Positions 6,777-8,745 of a stretch of DNA of 8,745 bases are shown one piece after another. Each line of letters starts with the position of its first letter. Positions within the stretch are counted from its first letter, which is position 1. Source of the stretch: Candidatus Bathyarchaeota archaeon (GTDB taxonomy: Archaea; Thermoproteota; Bathyarchaeia; Bathyarchaeales; WAQA01); NCBI GenBank assembly GCA_015520475.1, contig WAQA01000015.1, forward strand, positions 1 to 8,745, in the 5' to 3' direction. The position numbers were made by a program, and so were the translations under genes. The notes under the pieces were generated by a model, which did no database searches, was not told where the DNA came from, and was given only the letters and a program-made list of their open reading frames with translations.

Positions 6777-7593
6777 TCATCTTCTTTTCTCTTCAATTCC
6801 TTTTTTTTTAAAGACAGGAAATAACAGGGTTAATATTATAGACAGTGCAATCCACATAATCCATGACCATGCAAAGATGAACCATCCATAAACGGCATTC
6901 AGATTATTATCTATAAAAATAGCTCCTAAAAGTCCTGTTACGGCAAATCCACTAAGAGATGCAGGCCAGATGATTGATGTTGATACTCTTACATTTTGAT
7001 GTTTGAATGCATAAAAGATAAGGTAGGCAAAAAGATAACCAAAATAGATCCCTAAAGGCAGACTACTGAAAGGGCGATAAAATTCACGAAATCCTCTTCT
7101 AAGATTCTGCATAAGATTTAGCCCTACCCCCCCAGCTGTCTCCATAAGTTCTGTTTAATGTGATCCCTACAGTAGTATTTAATGGAGATCCCTTGAACGT
7201 GTACTCGCTGACGTCATGAATATAGCTACTAAAGCTACTATAGATATCGGGGGAGATGGGGAAACCAATTACACCAGTGCATAATGCGCCGTATACTACT
7301 ATTCTGAACCCAATATACAGAACTAATGCAAAAAGGAGCCCAGTAACCAATATGAAGATAATACCACTAAGTTTTCTTGCATTTGTTTTGTCAATCATAC
7401 CTGTTATGAAGCTGAAAGTTCCAGTGATGGCGGCGAACAGCATTATGCCATGAGTAACAAGTTCCTGAGTATAGAAATTGAGGAGCGTCTCTCTATACGA
7501 GGAACTCTTAGAAATATATGCCCACACAAAATCACTAAGGTTAAATATACCTATCAGAAGAGTTACAAAAAATAAGAACGCTAGACGCTTCAA
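6777..7593 (-). pseudogene. six-helix membrane protein of unknown family, interrupted by a +1 frameshift at a G7 run
   Basis: Two overlapping frames (7593 to 7099, 164 codons; 7145 to 6777, 122 codons) look like one gene. The switch falls at seven C on the + strand (7127-7133, G7 in the mRNA). With six G the reading is continuous across GDSW-GVGLNLMQNL and gives about 271 residues. Membrane helices are near 4-24, 44-66 and 76-102 in the first part, and near residues 29-48, 56-78 and 86-110 of the second. The central loop, residues about 108-175, has NTT and NRT glycosylation sequons. The second part has no ribosome site at its ATG, so separate translation is unlikely. The start is TTG 7593, fixed by a preceding in-frame TAA and a GAGGTG site. 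The tail KKKGIEEKRR includes an A9 run. No family recognised. The frameshift may be a sequencing error, a real break, or corrected by slippage. Confidence 0.72.
6801..6809 (+). terminator. T9 tract, possible terminator for rightward transcription
   Basis: Nine consecutive T on the + strand, with further T-rich sequence just upstream (CTTCTTTTCT), fits the U-rich terminators of archaea. It could stop readthrough from the deacetylase gene, about 180 bases upstream. On the other strand it is the AAA AAA AAA codons near the end of the membrane protein gene, so the tract may simply be coding. Confidence 0.25.
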
Positions 7594-7602
7594 GTAAACT
7601 TA

Positions 7603-7608
7603 CACCTC
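7603..7608 (-). promoter_or_regulatory. Shine-Dalgarno site fixing the TTG start of the membrane protein
   Basis: GAGGTG on the minus strand, 9 bases before TTG 7593. It is the strongest ribosome site in the window, and together with the in-frame TAA just upstream it makes TTG the likely start. Confidence 0.6.
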
Positions 7609-7622
7609 AAGCATCACATTGA

Positions 7623-7639
7623 AGATGTATTAAACATCT
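7623..7639 (-). promoter_or_regulatory. TATA-like box inside a perfect 6-bp inverted repeat
   Basis: AGATGT (7623-7628) and ACATCT (7634-7639) are exact reverse complements around ATTAA. On the minus strand the centre reads GTTTAAT, a TATA-like box about 40 bases before TTG 7593, so a very short leader starting near 7607 is expected. A palindrome on the TATA box would let a repressor block promoter binding. A second small repeat, ATCCT (7664-7668) and AGGAT (7674-7678), lies just upstream. Confidence 0.35.
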
Positions 7640-7882
7640 GAAATAGTCCAGTTAGCTTACTACATCCTAAATGAGGATAATATGTCTGCCTTATAACTAA
7701 GTCTGGGATAAAACTATAAATCTTTTCTCATAACTCCAGAATGATGAGATGAACATCCGCCGCATTATAGAAAAATACAAAATTCACTTGGCATATAAAG
7801 TGTTTTGATATGTTTTATTGTGATGGTTTGGTATATGTTGTGGGGTGCTTTGATGTGTGTGGATGTATTTATGGAAGGATGT

Positions 7883-8745
7883 TTATGATCTTCTTCTGAG
7901 GGTGTATATTGCTGCTGCGATGATGATTATTGTGATTGCTGCGATTATTCCGCCGTATATCTTCCATGGGATCATCGTTTTGACTGTTAATGTTTGTGAG
8001 GTTTGAGCTGTGGTGTATCCTGTTTTTTGGGCTGTGATTATGATTTTGTATGTTCCTTCTTTGAGGTGAGAGGTGTCTATTGTTCCTTGGTATTCTCCTT
8101 TTTCTATTTCTGAGAGTCTTATAGTCTTATCATCTATGGTTGCTGTTACGGTTGCTTCTTTGACAGGGTTTCCCTTGTCGTCTCTTAGTATGGCTGATAC
8201 TCTTACCAGGTCTCCTTGAGTCGCTGTATCTGGTGATAGATGGGCTGTTATTTGAAGTGGGATCACTGCCTTTATGGTTATGATTTGTGAGAGCTGAGAC
8301 TCTTTGTATCCGGCTTTCTGGGCTGTGATGATCATGTTGTATCTTCCCTCTTTAAGATCGGCTGTTCTGAAGGTTCCTCTGTAATTTCCCCCTCCTAAAT
8401 CTGATAGGTTTATGGTTCTATTGTTAATTCTAGCTTTTACTGTTGCACCGGCGACGTTTTCTCCTGCATTATCCTTTACGGTGGCTAGTATGGTTACTGT
8501 GTCTCCTTGGATTATGGTCTCGGGGGTTAGCTGCACGGTTACTTTTAGAGGTATGATCTCTGCTATGCTCCATATTGATAGATGTGTTGTATTGGCTGTT
8601 AGATATCCGTTAATGTTGATGCGGCTTGGTACGGGAATCCACCTTGTTCCATCCCAATATATCCATGTTAGTCTCGAGACGTTAACATCTCTTTTTAGCT
8701 CGGATTCCAGTAAGGTTTCGTTAATATATAATCCTATGGTTGCCC
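7883..8745 (-). CDS. surface protein with two tandem Ig-like repeats and C-terminal membrane anchor (5' end outside window)
   Basis: The minus frame is open from the window edge (first full codon ending at 8743) to TAA at 7883-7885, giving 286 residues of a longer protein. A GTG at 8536 is in frame but is the V of a conserved strand (KVTVQL), so it is not a start. Residues 1-63 resemble the Y/W-rich domain seen near the ends of archaeal secreted proteins: SRLTWIYWDGTRWIPVPS at 23-40 and TANTTHLSIW at 49-58. Two Ig-like beta-sandwich repeats follow at 64-160 and 161-257. A transmembrane helix lies near 262-282 (YGGIIAAITIIIIAAAIYTL), ending in RRRS, so the protein should be anchored with the repeats outside. 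NTT and NRT are possible glycosylation sites. No PGF-CTERM motif precedes the helix. The upstream part, needed to name the function (adhesin, enzyme or S-layer component), is missing. Confidence 0.85.
   Translation of the reverse strand, partial: ATIGLYINETLLESELKRDVNVSRLTWIYWDGTRWIPVPSRININGYLTANTTHLSIWSIAEIIPLKVTVQLTPETIIQGDTVTILATVKDNAGENVAGATVKARINNRTINLSDLGGGNYRGTFRTADLKEGRYNMIITAQKAGYKESQLSQIITIKAVIPLQITAHLSPDTATQGDLVRVSAILRDDKGNPVKEATVTATIDDKTIRLSEIEKGEYQGTIDTSHLKEGTYKIIITAQKTGYTTAQTSQTLTVKTMIPWKIYGGIIAAITIIIIAAAIYTLRRRS
7973..8263 (-). repeat. Ig-like repeat unit B (97 codons)
   Basis: The second of two direct repeats in the surface protein gene, 291 bp long. It runs from IPLQITAHLSPDT to TSQTLTVKTM. 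It aligns to unit A without any gap, at 47 of 97 residues identical by hand count; the best-kept blocks are LKEG.Y..IITAQK.GY and the QGD near the start. The sequence after it again begins with IP (IPWKIY), as a third unit would, but leads directly into the membrane helix. Confidence 0.8.
8264..8554 (-). repeat. Ig-like repeat unit A (97 codons)
   Basis: The first of two direct repeats, 291 bp, running from IPLKVTVQLTPET to SQIITIKAV, immediately followed by unit B. Residues such as QGD, GATVKA and LKEGRYNMIITAQKAGY fit a bacterial/archaeal Ig-like domain that lets a protein stand off from the membrane. The two units have diverged too far at the DNA level for recent duplication. Confidence 0.8.

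Larger units (their letters stand above)
7594..7882. other. gene-free region with a C-depleted stretch
   Basis: This 289-bp gap lies between two leftward genes. Its left part (7600-7680) carries the promoter and small palindromes of the membrane protein. Its middle holds CTATAAATC (7714-7722) on the + strand, followed by a 19-codon frame at 7749-7808 that I do not accept as a gene. From 7793 to 7889 the + strand has a single C (7848), so the 3' untranslated end of the surface protein transcript would be almost free of G. No RNA gene or mobile element end is seen. Confidence 0.6.

Noticed and set aside
6611..6811. 66-codon + strand frame after the deacetylase
   Set aside because: Overlaps the deacetylase end and the membrane gene end, is low-complexity hydrophobic, and has no ribosome site.
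7749..7808. 19-codon + strand frame (MNIRRIIEKYK...) about 27 bases after a TATA-like box
   Set aside because: Promoter-like spacing is attractive, but it is too short, and nothing else supports it as a gene. It could be a degraded N-terminus.
7885..7975. PGF-CTERM-type archaeosortase signal at the end of the surface protein
   Set aside because: There is a helix and a basic tail, but no PGF motif before the helix; it looks like a plain membrane anchor.
8500..8536. GTG at 8536 as the start of the Ig-repeat protein
   Set aside because: The frame stays open to the window edge, and the codons upstream encode a matching repeat strand and a recognisable surface domain.
1..8745. CRISPR array, tRNA, rRNA, transposase or integration site
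   Set aside because: No regularly spaced direct repeats, no tRNA-like T-arm in the gaps, no mobile-element genes or terminal repeats were found on either strand by reading.

Overview
The window looks like a piece of an archaeal chromosome, probably from an uncultivated and possibly thermophilic lineage. The evidence is a Taw1-type wyosine synthase (archaeal single-domain form), a member of the archaeal UPF0282/COG2248 metallo-beta-lactamase-fold family, AT-rich TATA-like boxes 20-100 bp before several starts, Shine-Dalgarno matches to an archaeal/bacterial 16S 3' end (GGTGATCC or GAGGTG type), GTG and TTG starts, and a surface protein with Ig-like repeats and a C-terminal membrane anchor. Arginine is mostly encoded by AGG/AGA. 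I cannot place the phylum firmly; a TACK-group archaeon such as Bathyarchaeia is a guess.

Layout, left to right. Bases 1-96 may hold the last 31 codons of an unknown rightward gene. moaA (molybdopterin precursor synthesis) follows at 138-1055. It converges on taw1 (1139-2116, leftward). A PfkB-family sugar or nucleoside kinase (2255-3181, leftward, TTG start) lies upstream of taw1. A 166-bp divergent promoter region with an 11-bp inverted repeat around a TATA box separates the kinase from a rightward NAD(P)-dependent dehydrogenase of the 2,4-diaminopentanoate dehydrogenase / native amine dehydrogenase type (3348-4397). That gene ends 3 bp from the stop of the convergent UPF0282 hydrolase (4401-5381). 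After a 331-bp gene-free gap comes a NodB-type polysaccharide deacetylase-like enzyme (5713-6624, rightward).

The right third is more AT-rich and accessory in character. A six-helix membrane protein gene (6777-7593, leftward) is broken by a one-base frameshift at a run of seven G. A 289-bp gene-free stretch follows, part of which is almost free of C on the + strand. Last is the 3' part of a surface protein gene (7883-8745, leftward, running off the window) with two tandem Ig-like repeats of exactly 97 residues and a terminal transmembrane anchor.

The left two thirds are single-gene housekeeping or metabolic units, most with their own promoter, and do not form one pathway. I see no CRISPR array, tRNA, rRNA, transposase or defence system. 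The points most worth following up are the orphan amine-dehydrogenase-like gene and its promoter, the frameshifted membrane protein, and the tandem-repeat surface protein.
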